From a virus, in IMG/VR virus record IMGVR_UViG_3300020171_000149, positions 1 to 20,680 of that record: DNA of 20,680 nucleotides. The stretch is one strand, 5' to 3'. The notes beneath the pieces were generated by a model, which searched no databases, was not told the origin of the DNA, and saw only the letters and a program-made list of their open reading frames with translations. The position numbers were made by a program, and so were the translations under genes. The number at the start of each line of letters is the position of its first letter. Positions within the stretch are counted from its first letter, which is position 1. Shown here in pieces: positions 12,167 to 18,698 of the stretch.

Positions 12167-13243
12167 ATGACAACAGAACTAACATTAGTAGATAAAATAA
12201 CAAAAGAGATTGGTTTACCAATTACAGATGCAGAAAAAATCGTAGCCTCATTTAGCAAAGTTGCCAAATCAGTAAAAGAGTGGGAAAAAAAATTAAGTGA
12301 ATTTAATAAAGAACAAAAAGAAGAAATTACAAAAGAAATATGTCAACAAGCAAGAGAATTGAGAATAGAGGGTAAAAATATAAGAATAGACGCTGATAAA
12401 AAGCACAAAGAATTAAAAGAATATTCGTTGCTAACAGGCAGAGCGATTGATGGGGTCAAAAATTTATACAAACTAAAAATATCAGAGCGTGAAGACAAAT
12501 TGGAAAAAATAGAAAAACATTTTGAAATGGTTGAACAAGCGAAAAAAGATAAATTAAATGCAGAACGAGAATTATTACTTAGTAAATACGTTATAGATGT
12601 TTCAATGTATAATTATAAAGAAATGACTGACGAAGTTTTTTCAAACTTGATAGAAACTGTAAAAAAAATTTGGGAAACAGAACAGGAAGCTATAAAACAA
12701 GCTGAATTAGATAGAATTGCAAAAGAACAAGCAGAAAAAGAAGAACAAGAACGTATACGAGTTGAAAATGAGAAATTAAAAAAAGAAGCTGAAGCACGAG
12801 AGAAAGAGCTTGAAAAAGAACGTGCCGAACAAAAAAAGAAATTAGAAGCAGAGCAAGCTAAGGCTAAAAAAGAAGCTGAAGCACGAGAGAAAGAGCTTGA
12901 AAAAGAACGTGCCGAACAAAAAAAGAAATTAGAAGCAGAGCAAGCTAAGGCTAAAAAAGAAGCTGAAGCACGAGAGAAACTTGAAGCGGAAATTAGAGCA
13001 AAAAAAGATGAAGAAGAAAGATTAAGAAAAGAAGAAGAATTGCGTTTAGCAAAAGAAAAAGCAGATAAAATGGAAGCCGAAAAACAAGCACAGTTAGCAC
13101 CTGATAAAGATAAGTTAAAGCTGTATGCAAAAGCATTGAGCGAAGTGGAAATCCCTGAATTACAGACTGAGGATGCTAAAAATACATTACGAGAAGCATC
13201 AAAATTATTAAATCAAGTTTTATTAATATTAAGAATAAAATAA
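12167..13243 (+). CDS. Long coiled-coil protein between exonuclease and SSB
   Basis: A 358-residue protein. The N-terminal about 140 residues are helical (LVDKITKEIGLPITDAEKIV, ARELRIEGKNIRIDADKKHK); residues about 180-310 are an uninterrupted Glu/Lys/Ala coiled coil. The N-terminal half resembles coiled-coil phage proteins found beside recombinases and SSBs (DUF1351-like), from memory only. The coiled coil contains an exact 29-residue tandem repeat (see 12785-12979). Its position, where many phages carry a RecT/Erf annealing protein, suggests a role in the recombination complex. No catalytic motif is seen. Confidence 0.75.
   Translation: MTTELTLVDKITKEIGLPITDAEKIVASFSKVAKSVKEWEKKLSEFNKEQKEEITKEICQQARELRIEGKNIRIDADKKHKELKEYSLLTGRAIDGVKNLYKLKISEREDKLEKIEKHFEMVEQAKKDKLNAERELLLSKYVIDVSMYNYKEMTDEVFSNLIETVKKIWETEQEAIKQAELDRIAKEQAEKEEQERIRVENEKLKKEAEAREKELEKERAEQKKKLEAEQAKAKKEAEAREKELEKERAEQKKKLEAEQAKAKKEAEAREKLEAEIRAKKDEEERLRKEEELRLAKEKADKMEAEKQAQLAPDKDKLKLYAKALSEVEIPELQTEDAKNTLREASKLLNQVLLILRIK
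12785..12979 (+). repeat. 87-bp in-frame tandem repeat in the coiled coil
   Basis: Two consecutive 87-bp units starting at 12785 and 12872 appear identical; a third partial copy of about 21 nt starts at 12959. The unit encodes 29 residues beginning EAEAREKELEKERAEQKKKL. Identity at the DNA level points to recent duplication by slippage or unequal recombination. 29 is not a multiple of 7, so it shifts the heptad phase by one. Confidence 0.85.
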
Positions 13244-13244
13244 T

Positions 13245-13736
13245 ATGAAACTATCAATCAAAACAGGAGGAGGACTACCATACGCAAGAAAAGAAGCGTA
13301 TGAATACGACGGTACACAATACGAAGCAGATTTAAAAACTGGTGATATTGTTAAAATACTAGACAGTGGTGAAACAGAACAGGGAAATTTTGGAGAACAA
13401 ACAGTATTTAAGATTAAAACGAGAAATGGAGATAAAAAACTATCTTTTAATCAGAAAACGATAAATGTACTAATACAGGAATTTGGCGAAGACACAGAAA
13501 ACTGGATGAATAAGGATGTTAAAGTAATTCTTCATAAAACAATCATAGCAGGAAAAAAAGCAATCGTTCCATATCTTGTTACAAGCGATTGGCAAATTGA
13601 CGAATATGGCGATTTATTTAAGGCAGGTGGTGTTGGGACACCTAATCAGCCACAAAACGCCCCAGAAACGCCAAATTTTGCCTCCAGCGAGGCAGATAGC
13701 GGAGATGTGAAAGTAGAAGATATACCTTTTAGTTAG
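13245..13736 (+). CDS. Single-stranded DNA-binding protein (OB-fold)
   Basis: A 163-residue protein. The first about 120 residues alternate short strands (VFKIKTRNGDKKLSFNQKTI, DVKVILHKTI) as in OB-fold proteins. A flexible Pro/Gln/Ala linker (about 127-150) follows, then the acidic tail EDIPFS, the hallmark SSB C-terminus that recruits partner proteins. It follows the exonuclease and coiled-coil genes, where phage SSBs are expected, and would coat resected or replicating single strands. The first ~120 residues do not closely follow bacterial SSB, so it is probably a phage-specific variant. Confidence 0.78.
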   Translation: MKLSIKTGGGLPYARKEAYEYDGTQYEADLKTGDIVKILDSGETEQGNFGEQTVFKIKTRNGDKKLSFNQKTINVLIQEFGEDTENWMNKDVKVILHKTIIAGKKAIVPYLVTSDWQIDEYGDLFKAGGVGTPNQPQNAPETPNFASSEADSGDVKVEDIPFS

Positions 13737-13752
13737 AACCTTAATAAGTTCT
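13735..13752 (+). other. Small hairpin after SSB
   Basis: AGAAC pairs with GTTCT around the loop cttaataa; the left arm overlaps the SSB stop. There is no U-tract, so it is not a clear terminator. Its loop shares CTTAA with the leader hairpins at 8693, 9150 and 15124. It ends just before promoter P4. Confidence 0.4.
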
Positions 13753-13760
13753 AAAACTAT

Positions 13761-13789
13761 TTGACATATTAAAAAGGGTATAGTATAAT
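13761..13789 (+). promoter_or_regulatory. Promoter P4, perfect consensus, before the HNH gene
   Basis: TTGACA (13761-13766), a 17-nt spacer, TATAAT (13784-13789). It sits in the only sizeable gap of this gene cluster and serves the HNH gene with a leader of about 25 nt. Confidence 0.85.
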
Positions 13790-13814
13790 ATGACTATAAT
13801 TAAAATAAGTCATA
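13789..13814. promoter_or_regulatory. Candidate operator at P4
   Basis: TATGACT (13789-13795) and AGTCATA (13808-13814) form a perfect 7-bp inverted repeat with a 12-nt A/T centre, covering the start of transcription and ending 4 nt before the ATG. The half-site matches the palindrome at P2. As RNA it could also fold and hide the start codon. Confidence 0.5.
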
Positions 13815-13818
13815 ATAT

Positions 13819-14298
13819 ATGAAAAAAAAATGTTTCAAATGTGGAATTAAAAAGGATTTAACCGAGTTCTATAAACATCCACAAATGCCAGATGGTAGAG
13901 TAAACAAATGTAAGGAGTGTAACAAGAGAGATGTTAGAGAAAATCTAGCAAAGAAAAAGGAATATTACGCCGAATATGATAGAGGTAGGATAAGAAATAA
14001 CTTTAATTATATTTTCTTACATAGATATTCTGGTATGTTGGCAAGAGTAGATGGGCGAACTAAAAGAAAATATAAAGTTCAAGGAACAAAAATCTGCACA
14101 AAAAAAGAATTTATAGATTGGTGCTATAAAAAAGAAAATTTAATAGCATTCCAAAAATTACACTCTGAATGGGTTAAAAATAATTATTGTAGAAAACTAT
14201 GCCCTTCAATTGACAGAATAAATAATAGTTTAAGCTACATAATTGGAAACATACAGTGGATAACTCAACAAAAAAATTCTGTAAAATACAATAAGTGA
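13819..14298 (+). CDS. HNH-type endonuclease with N-terminal zinc ribbon
   Basis: A 159-residue protein. N-terminal C5/C8 and C31/C34 (CFKCGIKKDLTEFYKHPQMP, then CKECNKR) form a zinc ribbon; a basic helical middle follows. The C-terminal CPSIDRINNSLSY (about 128-140) and NIQWITQQKNSVKYNK (about 144-159) are the signature of a common phage HNH-like endonuclease group. It has its own strong promoter and operator-like repeat inside a cluster otherwise run from P3, typical of a mobile homing-endonuclease-like insertion or moron. No intron or inserted host gene was seen. The product probably nicks or cuts DNA; the target is unknown. Confidence 0.75.
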   Translation: MKKKCFKCGIKKDLTEFYKHPQMPDGRVNKCKECNKRDVRENLAKKKEYYAEYDRGRIRNNFNYIFLHRYSGMLARVDGRTKRKYKVQGTKICTKKEFIDWCYKKENLIAFQKLHSEWVKNNYCRKLCPSIDRINNSLSYIIGNIQWITQQKNSVKYNK

Positions 14299-14299
14299 T

Positions 14300-14629
14300 A
14301 TGCAATTAAAACAGCCAAAACGCACAATTCAACAGAATAAAGCACTTCATCTTTTTTATGCACATTTGGCTGAAGAACTTAACAACGCTGGTCTTGATAT
14401 GAGAAAGACATTGAAACCAGAAATAGATATTCCGTGGTCGCCACAAACTATAAAGGAATACTTGTGGCGACCGATTCAAATTGCACAACTTGGTAAAAGA
14501 AGTACGACAGATTTAAACACAGATGAAATAGATAAGATTTTTGATACTATAAATAGACATCTCGGAGAGAAATTTGGATTAAATGTAGAATTCCCATCAA
14601 TAGAATCACTAATGGAACAAAAACTATGA
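14300..14629 (+). CDS. Conserved-looking phage recombination-cluster protein
   Basis: A 109-residue soluble protein: a basic N-terminus with RTIQQNKALHLFYAHLAEEL, then AGLDMRKTLKPEIDIPWSPQ, EYLWRPIQIAQLGK, and a C-terminal helical region ending near FPSIESLM. I recognise this pattern as a recurrent phage protein next to recombination genes, possibly related to NinB-type proteins, but cannot assign a function. It ends in an ATGA overlap with the next gene. Confidence 0.7.
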   Translation: MQLKQPKRTIQQNKALHLFYAHLAEELNNAGLDMRKTLKPEIDIPWSPQTIKEYLWRPIQIAQLGKRSTTDLNTDEIDKIFDTINRHLGEKFGLNVEFPSIESLMEQKL

Positions 14630-14826
14630 ACCTAAAGAAAAAAACAATTCAAGAACTAAGAAAACTAAGAGGAGAGATAAATGGTGAACTATCAACTAGA
14701 AGTATGCGTGGGTCTTTGACTGATGCTGAGTATAGAGCAGAGATGGGGAGACGCAGAATGATAGGCTGGAAGGAAGCACAAAAGAGAAAACTTGGTGTGG
14801 CTTTCAAAGATAATATTTCAGTATGA
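14626..14826 (+). CDS. Small basic protein
   Basis: A 66-residue basic protein (TIQELRKLRGEINGELSTRS, then AEMGRRRMIGWKEAQKRKLG). The start overlaps the upstream stop as ATGA, and its own TGA overlaps the next ATG. Three genes are thus chained by ATGA overlaps (14300 to 14960), implying coupled translation. Function unknown. Confidence 0.6.
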   Translation: MNLKKKTIQELRKLRGEINGELSTRSMRGSLTDAEYRAEMGRRRMIGWKEAQKRKLGVAFKDNISV

Positions 14827-14960
14827 ACAAATCCAAAGTAAAAAACCGTAAGCATAGTACCAATTACAAATCTGGTAAACAAAGTAAGCTTACAGCCTCT
14901 AAAACACTAAGAAATATTTGTAAGAAGTTAAAAATACCTTATAAGATTAACAAAGAATAA
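14823..14960 (+). CDS. Very small, highly basic protein
   Basis: A 45-residue ORF, MNKSKVKNRKHSTNYKSGKQ..., rich in Lys/Arg/Ser/Asn, coupled by ATGA to the upstream gene and ending one base before the next ATG. Nucleic-acid binding is plausible from charge alone. Confidence 0.5.
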   Translation: MNKSKVKNRKHSTNYKSGKQSKLTASKTLRNICKKLKIPYKINKE

Positions 14961-14961
14961 T

Positions 14962-15123
14962 ATGAAAAAAGTAACCTGGAAAGATGTTTTAGACATCAAA
15001 ACAGATGAACCTGCGACAAAAGAAGACTATGAGAAAGGTATTAAATGGGCAGAGGATGAGATAGAAGAATATGAGGCGTTCATTGAAGAATGTAAAAAAA
15101 GAATAACGAGTTTAATTAAATAA
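14962..15123 (+). CDS. Small acidic helical protein
   Basis: A 53-residue ORF with a strongly acidic helix (EDYEKGIKWAEDEIEEYEAF). It is spaced one base from the previous gene; its stop is followed at once by the stem-loop 15124-15140. No family recognised. Confidence 0.55.
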   Translation: MKKVTWKDVLDIKTDEPATKEDYEKGIKWAEDEIEEYEAFIEECKKRITSLIK

Positions 15124-15140
15124 CCAGAACCTTAATCTGG
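15124..15140 (+). promoter_or_regulatory. Start-proximal stem-loop before 15156
   Basis: CCAGA pairs with TCTGG around the loop accttaa. It begins directly after the upstream stop codon and ends 15 nt before the ATG at 15156. Confidence 0.6.
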
Positions 15141-15155
15141 TGTAAAGTAAAAAAT

Positions 15156-15452
15156 ATGAATATAATTAGATATACTTTGATAATACTACTATTGATAAAT
15201 ATCGGTTTACTTTATCTAAATGGATTAAATATGAAAAAGATTAACCACAATTTATTCATATCTCAACTAGCCGAACCAATATTTAGTTTAGAAACAGAGA
15301 TTGATTATTGCACAAAAGGTGGTCTATGTGAAAAACTCTATCCAAGTAAATGGGAGGGACTATTCTTTGAAAGCTATACAGCAAATAAGGAATCCAAATG
15401 CTTTCAAAGTAACGAAGGAAGCACGGCGTGTATAGTACAGCCTAAATTTTAA
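15156..15452 (+). CDS. Membrane-anchored or exported small protein
   Basis: A 98-residue protein. Residues 1-25 are a hydrophobic N-terminal segment (YTLIILLLINIGLLYL) with few charges before it, either a signal anchor or a signal peptide without a clear cleavage site. The rest is soluble with four Cys (CTKGGLC, then two later), which may form disulfides outside the membrane. It probably acts at the host envelope. Function unknown. Confidence 0.65.
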   Translation: MNIIRYTLIILLLINIGLLYLNGLNMKKINHNLFISQLAEPIFSLETEIDYCTKGGLCEKLYPSKWEGLFFESYTANKESKCFQSNEGSTACIVQPKF

Positions 15453-15472
15453 AAGATATAAAATAACCCCAA

Positions 15473-15573
15473 CCCAGTAATACTAACTGGGACAGACGGA
15501 TTGTAAGTGCTGTCCTCTAGCGAGTTGAGAATACGAGTCAACTAGCGTCAATCCGTCTATCTTAGTTAGTATT
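15473..15573 (+). ncRNA. Structured element with two competing folds
   Basis: Local fold: hairpin CCCAGT/ACTGGG (15473-15478/15486-15491), and GGACAG/CTGTCC (15490-15495/15510-15515). Long-range fold: AATACTAACT (15479-15488) with AGTTAGTATT (15564-15573) and AGACGGATTG (15494-15503) with CAATCCGTCT (15549-15558), two perfect 10-bp stems. An inner hairpin AGTTGA/TCAACT (15523-15528/15538-15543) fits either. It lies between genes and has no U-tract. The 20518-20678 element has the same order: CCCAG hairpin, long stem, then TTAGTTA. Confidence 0.65.
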
Positions 15574-15581
15574 AAATAACC

Positions 15582-15592
15582 CCCTAACAGGG
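15582..15592 (+). promoter_or_regulatory. Start-proximal stem-loop before 15610
   Basis: CCCT pairs with AGGG around aac, ending 17 nt before the ATG. The following gagtaataaataaata recurs before 16407 and 16605, so this leader exists in three copies. Confidence 0.6.
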
Positions 15593-15609
15593 AGTAATAA
15601 ATAAATAAT

Positions 15610-15762
15610 ATGTTATTAGATAATCGAGACAAAATAAATGAATTACTAAACGATATAATTGGTATATCAGACAAATCTTTATATCCTTTTAATGAAGATG
15701 ATAATGATAGGCTAGAAATGATAAATGAGAGAGCCAAAGAACTTGATAAATTATTAACTTAA
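15610..15762 (+). CDS. Small acidic protein
   Basis: A 50-residue ORF, MLLDNRDKINELLNDIIGIS..., acidic and helical, ending RAKELDKLLT. The start is supported by the repeated leader. The opposite strand also has an open frame here, rejected because of the leader and operon direction. Function unknown. Confidence 0.55.
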   Translation: MLLDNRDKINELLNDIIGISDKSLYPFNEDDNDRLEMINERAKELDKLLT

Positions 15763-15768
15763 AACAAT

Positions 15769-16371
15769 ATGAAACAAGGTGGAAAATTGGCTGGTGGAAA
15801 TCCAGCAAGAGGTAGAGTAGAAAATGATTTTTATGCTACTCATCCCGATAGTACAAAAGCACTTTTAGAAGTAGAGGAAATTATCTATCCAGCATTAGAA
15901 CCAGCTTGTGGTGAAGGACATATAAGCAAGTTATTAGATGAAACACAAACAATGTCATTTGATTTAATTGATAGAGGATATTCTGGGATGACAATGAATT
16001 TTTTAGAAGATCTTGGAGATGTTATGGCTAATATAGTTTTTGACACAAGAACGAGAAATGGGGTTCAGACAATTATAACAAATCCGCCATTCAATTTATT
16101 TCAGGAGTTTGTTGAAAGAGCATTAAATATAGCGGGAAAAAAAGTAATAATGTTTGGTAAACTTCAAGCACTAGAAGGGCAGAAACGAGCTACTTTCCTT
16201 GAAACAACACCATTAAAAACTGTCTATGTATTCAAGAAAAGACAACAGCCAATGAGAAACGGAAAAGAATTTGATGAAGTAACAGGAAAAAAAATGAGTA
16301 GTACAATGGCTTTTGCTTGGTTTGTGTGGGAAATTGGATATACAGGAAAACCTACAATAAAATGGATTTAA
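15769..16371 (+). CDS. DNA adenine N6-methyltransferase
   Basis: A 200-residue methyltransferase. NDFYATHP (about 19-26) is the motif X region, EPACGEG (about 44-50) is the AdoMet-binding motif I, and TNPPF (about 104-108) is the catalytic motif IV typical of N6-adenine enzymes. It is short, without an obvious separate target-recognition domain, as in phage orphan methyltransferases. A conserved C-terminal AFAWFVWEIGYTGKPTIKWI follows. No restriction enzyme is adjacent. Likely roles are protection from host restriction or marking of phage DNA; the target sequence cannot be read from the protein. Confidence 0.85.
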   Translation: MKQGGKLAGGNPARGRVENDFYATHPDSTKALLEVEEIIYPALEPACGEGHISKLLDETQTMSFDLIDRGYSGMTMNFLEDLGDVMANIVFDTRTRNGVQTIITNPPFNLFQEFVERALNIAGKKVIMFGKLQALEGQKRATFLETTPLKTVYVFKKRQQPMRNGKEFDEVTGKKMSSTMAFAWFVWEIGYTGKPTIKWI

Positions 16372-16380
16372 TTAAATAAT

Positions 16381-16391
16381 CCCTAACAGGG
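16381..16391 (+). promoter_or_regulatory. Start-proximal stem-loop before 16407
   Basis: CCCT pairs with AGGG around aac, ending 15 nt before the ATG. It has the same leader type as 15582-15609, with the spacer gagtaaataaataat. Confidence 0.6.
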
Positions 16392-16406
16392 GAGTAAATA
16401 AATAAT

Positions 16407-16568
16407 ATGAAAATAGAACTTGATTTACCAAAACCAACACCTACAAAAGAATACTTTTCATTGAGGAAAAAAGTTACTCAAGAGGCAATTAAAAGACATA
16501 AACCAACTAATTGGCAAAACTACTCAATACACTACGAGGGAAATATATTGCGCATTGAGCAAGAATAA
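16407..16568 (+). CDS. Small protein of unknown function
   Basis: A 53-residue ORF, MKIELDLPKPTPTKEYFSLR... to ...GNILRIEQE, slightly basic, with a strand-helix-strand feel. Leader and start are of the repeated type. No family recognised. Confidence 0.55.
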   Translation: MKIELDLPKPTPTKEYFSLRKKVTQEAIKRHKPTNWQNYSIHYEGNILRIEQE

Positions 16569-16573
16569 ATAAC

Positions 16574-16588
16574 CCCCTACTAATGGGG
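16574..16588 (+). promoter_or_regulatory. Start-proximal stem-loop before 16605
   Basis: CCCC pairs with GGGG around a 7-nt loop, ending 16 nt before the ATG. It is the third copy of the leader type at 15582 and 16381. The loop differs while the stem pairing is kept. Confidence 0.6.
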
Positions 16589-16604
16589 AGTAATAAATAA
16601 ATAT

Positions 16605-17084
16605 ATGAGACTAGAAAAATATTATGAAAATTTAAATAATGAAGTAACCATTGGAGATGTTATTCGTGTTCGTGGTTCTACCGATAAAGATGGAATTTAT
16701 ATTATGCTATGTAATGAACAAAAACCCTGTATATCACAAACCGCACAGAAAATAAACATTAGAAGTAATGGTCAATATGAATTCTGTGATTTTGGAGGTC
16801 TAAGTTGTCAAATAGGTGATGAAGATGCCGAAGTAATAATTTTATATAATATATTAAAAACTAATCATAAACTAAATAACAATTGTATGAATTTACAAAA
16901 CAAGATTAAAAAAATTACTAGAAAAGAACCAGAAAAAAGTTTCGTAAAATGTGGTTTTTTAGACGAGTGTGAAAATATTACAGAAGATGGTAAAGACGCT
17001 TTATTATATATTCTATGGAACGAAAAGAAAGAAGAACTAAAAAAATTGGCTTATGAAATTCTTGAAGAAGAAACTAATAGATAG
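16605..17084 (+). CDS. Two-part small phage protein
   Basis: A 159-residue protein. The N-terminal about 94 residues have a beta-like, Cys-containing sequence (DVIRVRGSTDKDGIYIMLCN). The C-terminal 65 begin at Met95 (ATG at 16887, preceded by the familiar attgt) and contain KCGFLDECENITEDGKDALL, a segment I associate with separate small phage proteins. It may therefore be a fusion, or have an internal start. It overlaps the next gene by 32 nt. Function unknown. Confidence 0.6.
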   Translation: MRLEKYYENLNNEVTIGDVIRVRGSTDKDGIYIMLCNEQKPCISQTAQKINIRSNGQYEFCDFGGLSCQIGDEDAEVIILYNILKTNHKLNNNCMNLQNKIKKITRKEPEKSFVKCGFLDECENITEDGKDALLYILWNEKKEELKKLAYEILEEETNR

Positions 17085-17304
17085 ATTTAATTTGGGAGAA
17101 GTCCCTAAACCACAAATATGGTTCAGGTATGGCAAGTGGTCAATCCTTAATTGTGGTGAGTTGAATAAAACACACCCGTTTCCTGATGGTTTATTTATGG
17201 GCTGGGAAGCAATGGATGCTAACCATAATATTATTAGAAAAAACACTTGGAAGGAATTACAGGAAAATATAACCCCAACCCCCACGTTCTTTCTTTATGC
17301 TTAA
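17053..17304 (+). CDS. Small protein of unknown function
   Basis: An 83-residue protein whose start lies 32 nt inside the previous gene. It is rich in Trp and Gly (PKPQIWFRYGKWSILNCGEL, PFPDGLFMGWEAMDANHN), giving a compact beta-like sequence. It ends at an overlap with the next ORF. No family recognised; the composition supports a real gene. Confidence 0.6.
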   Translation: MKFLKKKLIDRFNLGEVPKPQIWFRYGKWSILNCGELNKTHPFPDGLFMGWEAMDANHNIIRKNTWKELQENITPTPTFFLYA

Positions 17305-17653
17305 TAATAAAACTATGTTCGAGAAAAACAAATGTGACACCTGTTCAAAATATCCTAATTGTGGTGTAAGGGAGAGAAATAAAGATATAAAATCTGTAGT
17401 TGCTTGTGCTGAATATATTGTGAAACAAGCATACGATATTGCAATAAAACCTATGCGATACAACCTCAAAAATACAGAAACTTCCGAGGCAGAAACACTA
17501 AAGCATTGCCTAACTGTAATCAAAGCTAAATTAGAGGAAGCAGACCAATTGTTTGAAGCAAGTGAAGATTATCTTTCAACCGCTAAATGGAAAGAAGCTG
17601 AACGATATATCAAAAGTTACATAAAAGAATTATTTAAGCAAAATAACCTATGA
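17297..17653 (+). CDS. Cys-containing helical protein
   Basis: 118 residues from the ATG at 17297, or 112 from the ATG at 17315, which has the better AT-rich context. CDTCSKYPNC plus a later VACAEY suggest a four-Cys zinc site; the C-terminal two-thirds are helical and charged (AETLKHCLTVIKAKLEEADQ). It is coupled by ATGA to the next gene. Function unknown. Confidence 0.6.
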   Translation: MLNNKTMFEKNKCDTCSKYPNCGVRERNKDIKSVVACAEYIVKQAYDIAIKPMRYNLKNTETSEAETLKHCLTVIKAKLEEADQLFEASEDYLSTAKWKEAERYIKSYIKELFKQNNL

Positions 17654-17913
17654 ACTATATATCAGAGACAATCAAAAAGTTTGACAGGGAATTTAATGAG
17701 TATAGTGAGTATTACCACGATGAAATTAAAGCCTTCCTCCAATCAAAGCTAGAGGGATTAAAAGATAAAATACGAGCTGAGTTGCCAGAGGAAAAGAAAA
17801 TAACTGTGATAGATTGCGATTGTAGAATTATAAAAAAACCACCGTTTTGTAGACACGCCGTTGGACATAATGATTGCCTATCAGATATAAATAATATTTT
17901 AGATAATATATGA
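17650..17913 (+). CDS. Small Cys-rich protein
   Basis: An 87-residue protein. A helical acidic N-terminus (MNYISETIKKFDREFNEYSE) is followed by CDCRIIKKPPFCRHAVGHND and a last Cys, a possible Cys/His zinc site. It starts and ends with ATGA overlaps, so it is translationally coupled on both sides. Function unknown. Confidence 0.6.
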   Translation: MNYISETIKKFDREFNEYSEYYHDEIKAFLQSKLEGLKDKIRAELPEEKKITVIDCDCRIIKKPPFCRHAVGHNDCLSDINNILDNI

Positions 17914-18134
17914 AACTAGACAAACTACTAGACTATCTCTGGCAAGCAAGTCCTTGGAATAAAGATAGAATAAAAAAGGAAGTAATAAAAGCAATAAAGT
18001 CTGAAATACGATTGAAAGAAGTACCCTTTGATGATGACCGTGATATGAGCGAAAGAGCAAGGTTAAGAGAGATGCACCAGCTCGGCTATAATCAAGCAGT
18101 TACAGATTTGAATAAAATAATAAATAATATATAA
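17910..18134 (+). CDS. Small helical protein
   Basis: A 74-residue protein, MKLDKLLDYLWQASPWNKDR to ...GYNQAVTDLNKIINNI. The GYNQAVTDLN ending recurs in small phage proteins and resembles YNDGQRDLADRI at 19719-19970, so these may be related helical proteins. Linked by ATGA to the gene before. Function unknown. Confidence 0.6.
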   Translation: MKLDKLLDYLWQASPWNKDRIKKEVIKAIKSEIRLKEVPFDDDRDMSERARLREMHQLGYNQAVTDLNKIINNI

Positions 18135-18135
18135 T

Positions 18136-18468
18136 ATGCGTCAAAATATTAGTCGTGAACAATGGGATGATTTGGGGGATGAACAGAAAAGAAAGCTATT
18201 GAAGATAATGGGAAATGATAATCTTACCCAAATATCTCATTGGCACGATAGTAATGAAAGTATATTTGAATTTTATCAGATGAACATTGGAGCTATGATA
18301 GAGTTTCTAGGGGATGATTTGTCAAGAATTAGTTATGATGGAATTTCTTATGGTGTAACACTAGGAATAGAGTTTGAGGAAACTTTTGGTGGATTTTATT
18401 GTAGTGAAGAACTAGTATTCGCTCTATGGGAAGCAGTTAAACATAAATTAAAAGTAATAAAAAAATAA
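18136..18468 (+). CDS. Acidic protein of unknown function
   Basis: A 110-residue acidic protein. The N-terminus is helical (REQWDDLGDEQKRKLLKIMG); the middle is mixed, with FEFYQMNIGAMIEFLGDDLS and a Gly-rich beta stretch (ISYDGISYGVTLGIEFEE). Sequence composition supports coding. It lies one base after its neighbour. No family is recognised. Confidence 0.65.
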   Translation: MRQNISREQWDDLGDEQKRKLLKIMGNDNLTQISHWHDSNESIFEFYQMNIGAMIEFLGDDLSRISYDGISYGVTLGIEFEETFGGFYCSEELVFALWEAVKHKLKVIKK

Positions 18469-18475
18469 ATAATAT

Positions 18476-18697
18476 ATGAAATGCAAAAAATGTAAACAAG
18501 ATATGGTAGGATTAAAAGGCGATACAACCTGCTTATCTTGTTTTCGTAAAGCCCCAGAGTGTGTCCACTGCCACAAAGTAATGAAACACTCTTATGGTAG
18601 TGAAAGCGGTAAATTTCCTTTCTGCGAAAATCCAGAATGCCCTAATTTAGGTCTTCTCCAGGTCGGAGTAGAAATAAGTTTATTAAATATTAAATAA
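18476..18697 (+). CDS. Double zinc-ribbon protein
   Basis: A 73-residue protein with CKKC, CLSC, CVHCH and CENPECP, i.e. two zinc-ribbon knuckle pairs in tandem. It is about the smallest size for two such folds. It ends one base before the start of the DGR-target-like gene. Role unknown; protein or nucleic-acid contact is likely. Confidence 0.65.
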   Translation: MKCKKCKQDMVGLKGDTTCLSCFRKAPECVHCHKVMKHSYGSESGKFPFCENPECPNLGLLQVGVEISLLNIK

Positions 18698-18698
18698 T

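Noticed and set aside
14256-14263. GTGGATAA within the HNH gene as a further DnaA site
   Set aside because: It lies in the conserved coding motif (QWIT) and has no promoter beside it; probably chance.
14306-14882. Minus-strand open frames opposite 14300-14960
   Set aside because: Opposite a chain of ATGA-coupled rightward genes; composition of shadow frames.
15483-15737. Minus-strand open frame over the structured element and the 15610 gene
   Set aside because: The rightward leader repeat and operon direction favour the plus-strand ORF; Ser/Leu-rich shadow sequence.
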